Shown: positions 45,370 to 53,904 of the stretch, one piece after another
Position numbering within the stretch: the stretch's first letter is position 1
How the letters are laid out: each line of letters opens with the position of its first letter
DNA from: Muricauda sp. SCSIO 64092
GTDB lineage: Bacteria > Bacteroidota > Bacteroidia > Flavobacteriales > Flavobacteriaceae
Direction of reading: 5' to 3'
Assembly (NCBI RefSeq): GCF_023016285.1
Contig: NZ_CP095413.1
Location: 4,974,501-5,038,500, forward strand
Length of the DNA: 64,000 nt
Translations under genes and position numbers: made by a program
Notes under the pieces: generated by a model
Told to the model about the DNA's origin: nothing
Databases searched by the model: none
Seen by the model: only the letters and a program-made list of their open reading frames with translations

Positions 45370-46772
45370 ATGGTTTTAGAGGTGAATAACAAAAGTCCAA
45401 AAGAGGCCAATAACCAAATGCCCAGGATTCCTAGGTTGGAGCTATTTCTGGAAAGAATGGTATTCAATTCCGGCGGATTATACTCGAAGGCAGGTAATTC
45501 TTTCCATGTGGTGGCATCGGCCCGATAACTCCATTCGCCATAAGATGAGTTTACGGCAAAATTGTCGTTGAGAAATTTTTGGGTAGCGATGCGGTATGTT
45601 TCCGCAGCATCCGCAAAATCCCAATGCGTATCGTAGTCGGTATGGGCAATGGCCATACTCAAAAAACGAGTGGGCAAATAGGGTGAAATGGCTGCCAAAC
45701 CTTTATATACCCTCGACTGTTGCGTATACTGTTCTTTTAGGTAGTTGTAATGCTTAAAATAGACCTCTGCCTGGTGTTCCTCACCCTTTTGCATGCGATA
45801 GCCATCAAAATTAAAGGGCAATTGGTGGAGGCTGTCCACACCGTATTCCCTTAAAACCTGTTCTTCCAGTAGTTTGGCCTCCTTGCTCCAGGGATTATGG
45901 CCATCCAGCCCCTCTTTTTTGTCCTTAAGGACGTTGGCCGCAAATTCCTGTCGCGTCGGATAGGGGTGTTTGGTTTCTGCAATATTACTGGCGGCCTTTG
46001 GTGCGGCCAAACACGTAATGATCCAAACGCATAAGGATACCACAAGGGAAATCCCCGATTTCTTTGTTCGGGACGAAATCAATAAAACAATATTGATGAA
46101 AATGATGTAATAGGCCATGTAAACCAGAAATAGCATCAGCAGGGAATTCCAACGAAAGACCCCAAAATCCGAAAGGTTGCCCAATAGCACCCCTGCCAAT
46201 AGGAATACTACGGCCGTAATGCCAAAAATGGGCAGGAAAAGTGCGGCCCACTTTCCCATTAACCATTTCCAACCGGATATTCCCTGACTCTTTAACAAGG
46301 TTAGGGTTCCCATCTCCCGTTCTTTGGTAAAACTGTTATATCCCAAAAGAATAATGAGTAGGGGTATAATAAAGAGTAGGATAAAGTCTGGGGTCAGATC
46401 CCCAAAACGCGCTAATCCCGTTTGGTCCGCAGCTGCACTGAACTGGGCCTCATTTCGTTTGTGGGCCTCCAGAAATATGGAGGTGCCCGCATATTTGTCT
46501 ACCCCTTGGTCGACCAGCGACAGTGGGTATTTCGGTTTAAAGGCATAGGTGCCGTAATGTGCTGCGGAATGGGGATTCTTTTCGCCCTGATTGTCCCATA
46601 TGCCACGTTCGGCCGTTTTGGCCAAGGCGTACTGCCCATTTACATTTTGGTAATGCCGTGCACTGATCCATACGGCAACCCCCAATAGCGAAAGGACAAT
46701 AATTATGGCAATGCGCACACGTCCATCGCGCAGCAATTCCTTGGTTTCTTTGAGAAAAGTTTTCGAAATCAT
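45366..46772 (-). CDS. ABC-2-type permease, DUF3526 family (first copy)
   Basis: 468 residues. One helix at the N-terminus, a periplasmic domain with tryptophan-rich HYGTYAFKPKYPLSLVDQGVDKYAGT typical of DUF3526 proteins, then about five helices with LGYNSFTKEREMGTLTLLKSQG. It is a paralogue of the next gene and probably forms a heterodimer with it. The ATG overlaps the ATPase stop by 4 bases. Confidence 0.88.
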   Translation of the reverse strand: MISKTFLKETKELLRDGRVRIAIIIVLSLLGVAVWISARHYQNVNGQYALAKTAERGIWDNQGEKNPHSAAHYGTYAFKPKYPLSLVDQGVDKYAGTSIFLEAHKRNEAQFSAAADQTGLARFGDLTPDFILLFIIPLLIILLGYNSFTKEREMGTLTLLKSQGISGWKWLMGKWAALFLPIFGITAVVFLLAGVLLGNLSDFGVFRWNSLLMLFLVYMAYYIIFINIVLLISSRTKKSGISLVVSLCVWIITCLAAPKAASNIAETKHPYPTRQEFAANVLKDKKEGLDGHNPWSKEAKLLEEQVLREYGVDSLHQLPFNFDGYRMQKGEEHQAEVYFKHYNYLKEQYTQQSRVYKGLAAISPYLPTRFLSMAIAHTDYDTHWDFADAAETYRIATQKFLNDNFAVNSSYGEWSYRADATTWKELPAFEYNPPELNTILSRNSSNLGILGIWLLASFGLLLFTSKTI

Positions 46773-47485
46773 GGTACCAGTTCTTTATATTCCATCGTGT
46801 TGAGATAGGCCTTTTCCAGTTCGGGAAGGGAAATAGCATCAGCAACAAATTGTTGTTTCAATTGACCATCTTTCATAATACCGATATGGGTAGCCACTTC
46901 CTTTGCCCTAAATAGGTCGTGTGTTGCCATGAGTGTGGCAACGCCCTTGGAACGCAGTTTTTGAAGAAGTAACCCAAATTCATTACTGGCCTTTGGATCC
47001 AGCCCAGAGGTAGGTTCGTCCAACAGCAATACTTTGGCATCCTTGGCCAACGCAATTGCTATGCCGACCTTTTGTCGCATTCCCTTTGAAAAAGTGGATA
47101 TCCGGTTTTCAAAGGCTTCCTGCTCCAGACCGGCTTCTTCAAGAACTATTTTTAAATCTGACTTTGACAAGGTTTTCCCCGCGATTCCAGAAAAATAGTC
47201 CAGATTTTCCAAGGCGGTCAGGTTGGGATACAGCATCAGGTTTTCTGGGATATAGGCCAAAAACTGTTTGGTGGCCTTATTGTTTTCCTGCACATCCAAC
47301 TGGTTGATAAAGGCACTGCCGGAGCTTGGGGGGATAAATCCCAAAAGCAAATTGATGGTAGTGGTCTTACCTGCACCGTTGGCCCCTAAAAGGCAATAGA
47401 TCTCACCTTCCTTGACCTCGAGGTTGAGGTGGTCCAATGCGGTGTTCCCGCCATATTGTTTTGTAAGGTTATTTGTTATAATCAT
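46769..47485 (-). CDS. ABC transporter ATP-binding protein (NosF/CcmA-like)
   Basis: 238 residues: Walker A GANGAGKTT (about 34-42), signature FSKGMRQKVGIA near 134, Walker B VLLLDEPTSGLDP near 155, H-loop MATHD. The class is that of drug and NosF-type exporters (CcmA). It is the first gene of a four-gene operon ATPase-permease-permease-DUF5916, each joined by 1-4 base overlaps or gaps. An inverted repeat at 47526-47545 in front may be its operator. Confidence 0.92.
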   Translation of the reverse strand: MIITNNLTKQYGGNTALDHLNLEVKEGEIYCLLGANGAGKTTTINLLLGFIPPSSGSAFINQLDVQENNKATKQFLAYIPENLMLYPNLTALENLDYFSGIAGKTLSKSDLKIVLEEAGLEQEAFENRISTFSKGMRQKVGIAIALAKDAKVLLLDEPTSGLDPKASNEFGLLLQKLRSKGVATLMATHDLFRAKEVATHIGIMKDGQLKQQFVADAISLPELEKAYLNTMEYKELVP

Positions 47486-47525
47486 GATTTTAGAAATTTG
47501 AATACTACATTATACCACGCATAAA

Positions 47526-47545
47526 GTAATCCTATGGTGGATTAC
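47526..47545. promoter_or_regulatory. Inverted repeat upstream of the ABC exporter operon
   Basis: GTAATCC (47526-47532), TATGGT, GGATTAC (47539-47545): perfect 7-base arms, 41 bases in front of the ATPase ATG. The size fits a dimeric repressor such as TetR or GntR types, but no such regulator gene is adjacent. A separate hairpin with TCAAGG/CCTTGA arms lies at about 47560-47590, after the small CxxC gene, and may end its transcript. Confidence 0.45.
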
Positions 47546-47600
47546 ACATTTTGGTGCATCAGGGTTCAAGGGCTTCGCCTTGATGGGGTATATACTACCT

Positions 47601-47930
47601 TTAAAATGGCATAGGGGGATCCCTAAGGGAATGGGGCCCTTCAATTACTGCCTCAAAAGAATAGGTTCTGGCATGTATAACAAGAAAAGTGGGTACCACG
47701 ATTGGCAGTATAATTGGGAGAAGCCAGAAGTAGGCCGTTTGCCCCAATAGTTTGGCGCATAGTTCGCAGGTAAAAGCGGTATCGCGAAGTTGGGTATGGT
47801 TATCGACATCCTCAATATGGGGATGCGATATGTGGGAGGTAAAGACATGGAGGGTATGGTATGACAACTGTACCAATAGCGCCGTTGCCAACAGTATTCC
47901 AAACCACTTTCTTGCCTTGTTGCCTCTCAT
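47601..47930 (-). CDS. Small membrane-anchored CELC protein 1
   Basis: 109 residues. A hydrophobic helix (about 10-24) is followed by a His-rich segment (HTLHVFTSHISHPHIEDVDNH), a CELC pair (Cys55, Cys58), a second helix (about 66-88) and a tail ending in RDPPMPF. Its plan matches the gene at 51049 (His-rich, then CELC, then a Pro-rich end). Small proteins of this sort accompany TonB receptors in Bacteroidota and look like metal-binding helpers. It begins only a few bases after the terminator that ends the TonB/lipoprotein transcript. Confidence 0.65.
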   Translation of the reverse strand: MRGNKARKWFGILLATALLVQLSYHTLHVFTSHISHPHIEDVDNHTQLRDTAFTCELCAKLLGQTAYFWLLPIILPIVVPTFLVIHARTYSFEAVIEGPHSLRDPPMPF

Positions 47931-47933
47931 GGG

Positions 47934-47961
47934 AAAAAGGGAGTGGAATACACTATTCCAC
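47934..47961 (-). terminator. Intrinsic terminator after the lipoprotein gene
   Basis: On the reverse strand GTGGAATA, loop GTG, TATTCCAC (47943-47961), extended by C/G-rich flanks, then TCCCTTTTTCCC (T-run complement of 47934-47938). The 8-bp perfect stem plus T-run is a standard terminator. The next gene starts at 47930, so read-through may control it. Confidence 0.8.
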
Positions 47962-47993
47962 CCCCGTTAATATATTTACCTAGGAACCATCCA

Positions 47994-48590
47994 TTACTCG
48001 ATGGTCAACGCAAAAGTTGCCGTAATATCGGTTTCCCCACCGGCACCTGCCACCGTTCCATCATTGGGTTTGGTGGGTTCATGAAGCAAGGTGACGTTCA
48101 ATGTCCCATTACTTGCATCATTAGTGGTCAGGGTAAAATCTATACCCACAGGATTGGTTGTGGTAAAATTCTCCCCAGTGGCCTCGGACACATAGTCCGA
48201 CTCATTGTCGGCATAGTCCGTTGTCGCATCAAGGCCCCCGCCAACAACAAAGAAGAATTGGTGCTCATCGGCTTCCCCTTCAATTTCCTCGTTTACCAGT
48301 TCCGCTGGCGATTCGGTGGTATTGAGCAACACTATAGTACCATCATAAATGGTAGCTGCTGCCAAATCCCCGGAAACGGTCAATACCGGTTCTATGGGCC
48401 CATCGTCACCATCTGCATCAAAGGAAACCAAGGTAATGTTCGTTCCCCCACCTTGCGGGGTAAGTGTAACGGTCATTGTGGTGATGACTTCCTCTTCATT
48501 AACCTCTTCCGGTGTATCGTCATCATCTGAACATGATGTGAATAAGATACCGGTTAAGGCAAGCATTGATAAGAATTTGATTGTTTTCAT
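47994..48590 (-). CDS. Lipoprotein partner of the TonB receptor
   Basis: 198 residues with a lipobox (LFTSC) followed by an Asp-run (SDDDDTPEEV), a surface-export-like acidic signal. The body is beta-rich (TMTVTLTPQGGGTNITLVSFDADGDDG, DEHQFFFVVGGG, LLHEPTKPNDG, GGETDITATFALTIE). Similar flavobacterial lipoproteins lie beside TonB receptors of presumed metal type. It starts 15 bases after the receptor gene and ends at a terminator, so the two form a unit. It may be a surface-exposed ligand binder; inference. Confidence 0.75.
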   Translation of the reverse strand: MKTIKFLSMLALTGILFTSCSDDDDTPEEVNEEEVITTMTVTLTPQGGGTNITLVSFDADGDDGPIEPVLTVSGDLAAATIYDGTIVLLNTTESPAELVNEEIEGEADEHQFFFVVGGGLDATTDYADNESDYVSEATGENFTTTNPVGIDFTLTTNDASNGTLNVTLLHEPTKPNDGTVAGAGGETDITATFALTIE

Positions 48591-48605
48591 AACAAAAGAT
48601 TAAGA

Positions 48606-51005
48606 TTAATAATTGAGTTTTACTTGTAAAATGATATTTCTGCCCAAATCATCCGCAAAAAAGCGTTGACGGCTTAGATAGTCCCTGAATGACGTATCCA
48701 TTATATTGTTTATTCTTAGTGAGGTTGTTAATTTGGTCGTCTTTCCCAATTGGAAACCAACTTTGGATTGCAACCCCAAAAGATGGTAGGCTTCTGGAGG
48801 GGTATTGATTTCCAAAAGCACATCTTGCTGTTGTTCCGGGGAAAAAACCGTGATATTATCGGGAAACTCGTTCTGCCGAAACACGTATTGGCTCTCCAGG
48901 GTCAGTTCAAAATTGTTCCATTCCGCTTTCGAAAAAGTGATGCTGTTCCTCAAATTTGCAGCTGGAATATTGATCAGTGCAATATCATTTTCAACATCGT
49001 TTCCTTTGACCAGGGAGAACTTGTGCCCACTTGTCCAATGGCTGGTCCAGTTGGCATAGGCCGAAAAATCAACGCCCAATAAACGCGCATCGGTCTGTCT
49101 GTATTCCCAAACAGGGAAGGCACCACGGATTGACAACTCCACTCCTGTGGGTTCCAATAGAATAAAGTCTTTTACCCAATTGGCGTAGGGTTCTATTGCA
49201 AAACCCCAATGGGCAAAATCGCGTTCCAAGGAGGCGGTTATTTTATGTGATGTTTCGTTGCCAATACGCAAGTCACCAAGCTCAATTCTAGCAGCGGAAT
49301 GATGCAGGCCATCACTGAACAGTTCTGCCGGATTGGGTGCGCGTTGTGCCAGGGCATAGTTCACTCGTATAAGGTATTCATCTTTTAGAATGAACTTCGC
49401 ACCCAAGGTGGAAGAGATATTATGGTAGTCGAAAACAGGATTTACCAATAACTGCGTTCCCCTGTTCTCTACGATCAGGTCTTGAAAGTCATTGTCATAA
49501 CCCCGCTCTTCCCATCGGGAGGTCAGGTAGAACTTTTGGGCATCAATTCTATTGAAATCGTAACGAATACCGGCCTCTAGGTGCAAAGAATTATCAAAGC
49601 GGTATTCGCCCGTGATAAAAGTCCCAAAATCATATTTATCATAATCCGGAATCAACCGTCGCACACCGGTATCGGGATTGGCAAAATTTTCTTGATATCT
49701 CCCCATTAAACCAAAATGGAGTTCCGCATTTTCCTTGGCATCCCATTTAAAATCGGAAGTCAGGGTATGGGTGGTCAATTCCAGATCCAATGAGGCCCTA
49801 TCGTCGCGATCTCCCCTTCGGATATCAAACTCAAACCTTCGGTTACTTTGAAAGTCGTATTGAAAGTTCAGTCTGCCGAGCCCTTCAAATCGATGATAGA
49901 ATTTGAACTTTCCCAGATGGTGGGTCACATCTTGCTTGGGGTTTAACAGATCGTAGGTAAAAGGTCTTATGAACAGGGGTTCACCACTGTTTATTGCCCT
50001 GATCAAATCGTCGTTATTGCCAATATGGGATGCGCGTAAAATGCCAATCTCGGCATTATAATAGGAGTACCTAACGTCCCAACCCCAAATGAATTGATGT
50101 TTCCCGAACTTTAAGGACGTTCCAATTTCCCGAACCCCCGTATTGGAAAGGATATAATCTGGTGCTTCGCGATCTCCCAAGCGTTTGTATGACCCTTGGC
50201 CCCGGATAAAAAAACCTCCTTCAAAAGCGCGGATGAGTTCAGAGGAAATGCTGCCACCCCTACCATTGCTAATTCCGTTAAGCAGTGTTTTTCCATAGAG
50301 GGTATCCTTTTTGGGAACACGGGCCTGTTCCATAACTATAACCCCACCAATGGCATCACCACCGTACTGAAGTGCGGATGCCCCCTTGATTACGGATATG
50401 GTCCCTGCCGAATTGATATCGATATTGGGCGCATGTTCATCGCCCCATTCCATATCCTGCATGCGGACACCATCATTCATGATCAAAACCCTGCTGCCAT
50501 TGAGTCCATGGATAATGGGCTTTACTATGTTTGCCCCGGTATTTAAAGACGAAATACCGGTAAGTTCTTGAAGGGCATCACCCAAACTGGCTGCACTGTA
50601 GATTTCCAAAGTTTCCAATTTCAACGATTCCTCCAGCGCGGAATTGGTCTTTTGACGTATGACATCACCCACAACGTTTACTTCTTCCAGTTCTTCCAAA
50701 TGATGCTCCAATTTAATTTCCAGAACGGTATCGCCGTTTATGGTCACTGGAACAATGAGGGTTGCGCAAGCAGGATGGTTCACTTCCAATTCATAGACAC
50801 CGTTACAAATACCATTAAAAGCAAAACTACCGTCCTTAGTACTATAGGTTCGGGTCTGTGTTCCAATAATCAGGATGGAAGCTCCTTCCAGAACGGTCTT
50901 ATCATGGTAATCCACTACCGTGCCGGTTAAACGGGCTTCACAGTCTTGTGCAACGATATGTGTTAGAGTGCTGAAAAACAGCATATTGATCAATAAAATC
51001 CTCAT
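48606..51005 (-). CDS. TonB-dependent outer-membrane receptor, putative metal uptake
   Basis: 799 residues from the ATG at 51005 (MRILLINMLFFSTLTHIVAQ signal). A carboxypeptidase-regulatory-like domain (about 24-105), a plug (about 125-230, with NTGANIVKPIIHGLNGSRV and a GDAIGG end) and a 22-strand barrel ending in aromatic IILQVKLNY. The motif NPAELFSDGLHHSAARIELGDLRIGNETS resembles the E-L-x-A/S-x-G-x-H-x-x-x-x-x-x-E-x-G-x-x-x-L block of ZnuD-type zinc receptors, supporting metal transport. The small CELC protein is encoded upstream, the lipoprotein downstream. Confidence 0.9.
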   Translation of the reverse strand: MRILLINMLFFSTLTHIVAQDCEARLTGTVVDYHDKTVLEGASILIIGTQTRTYSTKDGSFAFNGICNGVYELEVNHPACATLIVPVTINGDTVLEIKLEHHLEELEEVNVVGDVIRQKTNSALEESLKLETLEIYSAASLGDALQELTGISSLNTGANIVKPIIHGLNGSRVLIMNDGVRMQDMEWGDEHAPNIDINSAGTISVIKGASALQYGGDAIGGVIVMEQARVPKKDTLYGKTLLNGISNGRGGSISSELIRAFEGGFFIRGQGSYKRLGDREAPDYILSNTGVREIGTSLKFGKHQFIWGWDVRYSYYNAEIGILRASHIGNNDDLIRAINSGEPLFIRPFTYDLLNPKQDVTHHLGKFKFYHRFEGLGRLNFQYDFQSNRRFEFDIRRGDRDDRASLDLELTTHTLTSDFKWDAKENAELHFGLMGRYQENFANPDTGVRRLIPDYDKYDFGTFITGEYRFDNSLHLEAGIRYDFNRIDAQKFYLTSRWEERGYDNDFQDLIVENRGTQLLVNPVFDYHNISSTLGAKFILKDEYLIRVNYALAQRAPNPAELFSDGLHHSAARIELGDLRIGNETSHKITASLERDFAHWGFAIEPYANWVKDFILLEPTGVELSIRGAFPVWEYRQTDARLLGVDFSAYANWTSHWTSGHKFSLVKGNDVENDIALINIPAANLRNSITFSKAEWNNFELTLESQYVFRQNEFPDNITVFSPEQQQDVLLEINTPPEAYHLLGLQSKVGFQLGKTTKLTTSLRINNIMDTSFRDYLSRQRFFADDLGRNIILQVKLNY

Positions 51006-51048
51006 GAAACTAATTTGCAATCCCCTTATGGGCAGGGTATGGTTCTAT

Positions 51049-51354
51049 CTAGGCAATGGTATGGATAGTAGGAGGGGGCCTGGAAAATGGAAACTTGAAT
51101 AGTGGTGCGGAAAAAATAGCAGTTTCGAAGTTCTTGGGTGGAAGTTCGACTATCAGTGTTGTTTTGCTGAAGGGTACTTCTAATTGTGGTGAAGTTAAAA
51201 ACTCACCAATCTGATTTGTGATGGCATCTTCACATAGCTCGCAGCATTCTATCTCTAAATGGTCCGCGTGATGAGAGTAGGCATGAAAGCCGGATACCTT
51301 AAAGACTAATAAGGAGAGAAAAACCAGCGAATAAATGAGCTTAGATGCTCCCAT
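51049..51354 (-). CDS. Small secreted CELC protein 2
   Basis: About 101 residues from the ATG at 51354; a GTG at 51387 in frame would add 11 basic residues. A signal or anchor helix (about 5-20) is followed by HAYSHHADHLEIECCELCEDA (His cluster and Cys37, Cys38, Cys41), then a beta-rich part ending in SRPPPTIHTIA. The resemblance to the 109-residue protein beyond the lipoprotein gene, and its place 43 bases before the TonB receptor, suggest a periplasmic metal-binding helper. A -7-like TAGCTTTG is at 51361-51368 (reverse strand), very close to the ATG. Confidence 0.65.
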   Translation of the reverse strand: MGASKLIYSLVFLSLLVFKVSGFHAYSHHADHLEIECCELCEDAITNQIGEFLTSPQLEVPFSKTTLIVELPPKNFETAIFSAPLFKFPFSRPPPTIHTIA

Positions 51355-51410
51355 AAGCTGCAAAGCTAACTTTTTTGAATACACCACTTATGTTAAGGAA
51401 TTCATAATGT

Positions 51411-51926
51411 TTAACGAAAAAAGAATCCTAAACCCATGCGTTTTAACATCTTTTTTTCAAAATCCCAGAAAAAGCGAAACTGCCCAAAAAGCCACCCAAA
51501 AAGGACCAATAGTACTTGGTATATTGGTAGGATGATCAGAATTCGAATGGGCCAATAGATCCATCCACTGTGGGTTCCCCTGTCTATTCCAATGAAATGG
51601 GTCAAAGGTTCCGCAAATTTTGCAGAAACACTACCGGTTATGGCGAAAACAATAAAGATGGCAATCATCTCCCAACGCTGGTCAACCACCCAACGGTTTT
51701 CAAGCTTTTTGAAGCACCAAAGAAAAAACCTTACCATGATCCCATAAAAGACAGCAACAAGAAATAAGGTAATGGGCCATTCCCATAAGGTGTTGTTCAA
51801 ACCAAACAAATGCAAAAAACGTCTGGAAAAGAGGTACGCCGTGAGCAAGACCAAAAAGGCTCCAAGGAAGGGAAATAAAAGCTGCCAATCTTTAGTGATC
51901 TGCCACCGAATTCTAATTTTTTCCAT
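51411..51926 (-). CDS. DUF6787-like membrane protein
   Basis: 171 residues with four hydrophobic helices (about 15-35, 45-65, 85-105, 120-145). RWQITKDWQLLFPFLGAFLVLLTAY at the start and IYQVLLVLFGWLFGQFRFFWDFEKKMLKRMG at the end match the small flavobacterial membrane family DUF6787. The tail is strongly basic and aromatic. No function known. It is upstream of the CELC/TonB group on the same strand with 56 bases between. Confidence 0.75.
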   Translation of the reverse strand: MEKIRIRWQITKDWQLLFPFLGAFLVLLTAYLFSRRFLHLFGLNNTLWEWPITLFLVAVFYGIMVRFFLWCFKKLENRWVVDQRWEMIAIFIVFAITGSVSAKFAEPLTHFIGIDRGTHSGWIYWPIRILIILPIYQVLLVLFGWLFGQFRFFWDFEKKMLKRMGLGFFFR

Positions 51927-52232
51927 CCGTAAAAAATGATGGTAAAAATAAGGATTAAATTCTAGGTAAAAAGGGACCTAATTTTTGATTGGTAATGCTA
52001 CTGAAAATGGACGAAATTATAGTTGACCTCTGAGCCATAATTTGTTTTACATAGTCCATAGGTAGTTCGAGTAACAGGGAATTCATTGGGGTTCTGGAAA
52101 CCTTTGGTTCCATTCCAAAACCATACAGAACTCAAAAGGGAAACAAAAGGGTATCGATAGGAATAACTTCAAAACACAAAAAAGCCATTTGGAAAATCCC
52201 AAATGGCCCGTTAATTTCAGTTCCAGGACGAT
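51927..52232. other. Gene-free stretch with terminator
   Basis: About 306 bases between the leftward DUF6787-like and DUF937 genes. It contains the DUF937 terminator at 52178-52207 and otherwise AT-rich sequence with no reading frame or RNA I can support; the promoter for the DUF6787-like gene should lie in its left part. Confidence 0.5.
52178..52207 (-). terminator. Intrinsic terminator of the DUF937 gene
   Basis: On the reverse strand GCCATTTGG (complement of 52199-52207), loop of six, CCAAATGGC (complement of 52184-52192), then TTTTTT (complement of 52178-52183). A perfect 9-bp stem with T-run, 25 bases after the stop codon. Confidence 0.92.
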
Positions 52233-52874
52233 TTACTTCCCAAAAAGACCACCGAGCAATCCGCCCAGTCCCCCTTTTTTCTGTCCACCACTGTTTAGCA
52301 CCATCCCGGCCAGATCATCCAGGACGCTCCCATCACCATCGGAATCCAGGAAGGTCTCTATAAGGGATTGTTGTTGATTGGCGGCGTTACCACCACCCAT
52401 TAGGCCACCTAAAAGTCCATTCAGTCCATCCGGACTGCTGACGTTCTGTTGCCTTGTCTGTTTTCCTAAAAATCCTAGAAGGATGGGAGCGGCCACTCTT
52501 AGGATTTGCGATATGGAGCCTGCATCCAATCCGGACTTGGTACTCAAGGCGTTTTCAACTTGTGGTTGTTTGCTTCCTAAAATATGACCCAAGATTCCGG
52601 CACCATCATCCATAACATTTTGGTCAACACCACCACTGAACAAACCGCCTAAGTTGTTCAAAATACTACCATCATGCTTTGAAGAAAGTGCGTTCATGAG
52701 ACCCTGGGCCCCTCCGGGGATCGAAGTATTCTTTTTCATGGCACCCATTAATAGGGGTAGTGCCATACTCAATACTCCTGCGGTTTTGTCTTCCGGTTGT
52801 CCCGTTTGTCCGGCTACACCACTAATGAGTTGTTTACCCATTGGGCTATCCAATAAATCCAATAATCCTGACAT
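52233..52874 (-). CDS. DUF937 domain protein
   Basis: 213 residues, no signal peptide. The N-terminal SGLLDLLDSPMGKQLISGVAGQTG and repeated segments of the type (A)LPLLMGAM...(N)LGGLFSGG...(A)PILLGFLG mark the DUF937 family, with two similar halves. The C-terminus is Gly-rich (DSDGDGSVLDDLAGMVLNSGGQKKGGLGGLLGGLFGK) with an acidic EF-hand-like DSDGDGS loop. No function established. Monocistronic with its own terminator. Confidence 0.88.
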   Translation of the reverse strand: MSGLLDLLDSPMGKQLISGVAGQTGQPEDKTAGVLSMALPLLMGAMKKNTSIPGGAQGLMNALSSKHDGSILNNLGGLFSGGVDQNVMDDGAGILGHILGSKQPQVENALSTKSGLDAGSISQILRVAAPILLGFLGKQTRQQNVSSPDGLNGLLGGLMGGGNAANQQQSLIETFLDSDGDGSVLDDLAGMVLNSGGQKKGGLGGLLGGLFGK

Positions 52875-52943
52875 GTTTTTTAGTGTTTAGAATGAATGCT
52901 CAATGTACAAAACCGGGATGTAAATACCCTTTAAAAAAAGGAC

Positions 52944-53894
52944 TTATTGCAAAATTGAAATGATCTGTTCCGCCAACTCAAGGCCAATGCGATCCTGTGC
53001 TTCTACTGTGGAGCCTCCAATATGGGGACTTAGGGATATTTTGGGATGCATCAAAATCCGTATTTCGGGCTTGGGTTCCGATTCAAAAACATCCAGTCCG
53101 GCAAATGCCACTTTTCCAGAATCCAGGGCCTCCATTAGGGCCATCTCATCCAAGACGCCTCCCCTGGCCGCATTGACAATGCCCGTTCCCGACTTCAGCT
53201 TTTGCAATTCTTCCTTTCCAATGACGTACCCATTGGTCTGTGGCACATGTATGGAAATAAAATCGGAACGTTGCAGTAACTCTTCCATAGGAATTCCCGA
53301 AAGTTTAAAGGTCATTTTTTGGCCATCAAAAAAATCCATGATGAATTCCCTTTCCTCGGGATGGTGGTCATGGAAAACCACGGTCATTCCCATTCCAATG
53401 GCCCTTTCCGCAACCGCTTGCCCAATTCGTCCAAATCCTATGATACCCAAGGTCTTCCCTTTTAACTCTATTCCTTTTTGATATAAATTTTTAAGATGCT
53501 TGAACTTGGTATCCCCATCCAACGGCATATTTCGGTTTGCATCTGCCAAAAATCGCACCCCATTGAGAAGATGGCCAATAACCAGTTCCGCAACGGATTC
53601 TGACGAAGCTGCGGGTGTATTGATGACCTGTATTCCCTTTGATTTGGCATAATCCACATCAATATTGTCCAGCCCAACACCTCCTCGACCGATCAACTTT
53701 AGACTTTCACAGTTTTCAATGATCTTTTTATCTACCTGGGTGGCACTTCTTACCAAAAGGACATCTATTTGGTTTTGATTGATGTAGTTTGCAAGTTGTT
53801 CCTGTGCCACTTTGGTTTCGCTAACATCGAAACCGGCTTCCTCTAATTTGCTTTTCCCTATTTGGGAAAGACCATCATTTGCAAGTATTCTCAT
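52944..53894 (-). CDS. serA: D-3-phosphoglycerate dehydrogenase type
   Basis: 316 residues, the short type without regulatory ACT domain. Substrate-binding LVRSATQVDKKII, then GRGGVGLDNIDVDYAK, the Rossmann NAD loop GFGRIGQAVAERA near 147, catalytic Arg in NAARGGVLDE near 230, Glu in VFESEP and His in SPHIGGST. It oxidises 3-phosphoglycerate in the first step of serine synthesis, and the nearby serC supports that over other 2-hydroxyacid dehydrogenases. The IVP gene lies between serC and serA. Absence of the ACT domain means no serine feedback by that route. Confidence 0.92.
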   Translation of the reverse strand: MRILANDGLSQIGKSKLEEAGFDVSETKVAQEQLANYINQNQIDVLLVRSATQVDKKIIENCESLKLIGRGGVGLDNIDVDYAKSKGIQVINTPAASSESVAELVIGHLLNGVRFLADANRNMPLDGDTKFKHLKNLYQKGIELKGKTLGIIGFGRIGQAVAERAIGMGMTVVFHDHHPEEREFIMDFFDGQKMTFKLSGIPMEELLQRSDFISIHVPQTNGYVIGKEELQKLKSGTGIVNAARGGVLDEMALMEALDSGKVAFAGLDVFESEPKPEIRILMHPKISLSPHIGGSTVEAQDRIGLELAEQIISILQ

Positions 53895-53904
53895 TTTTAA
53901 ACTT

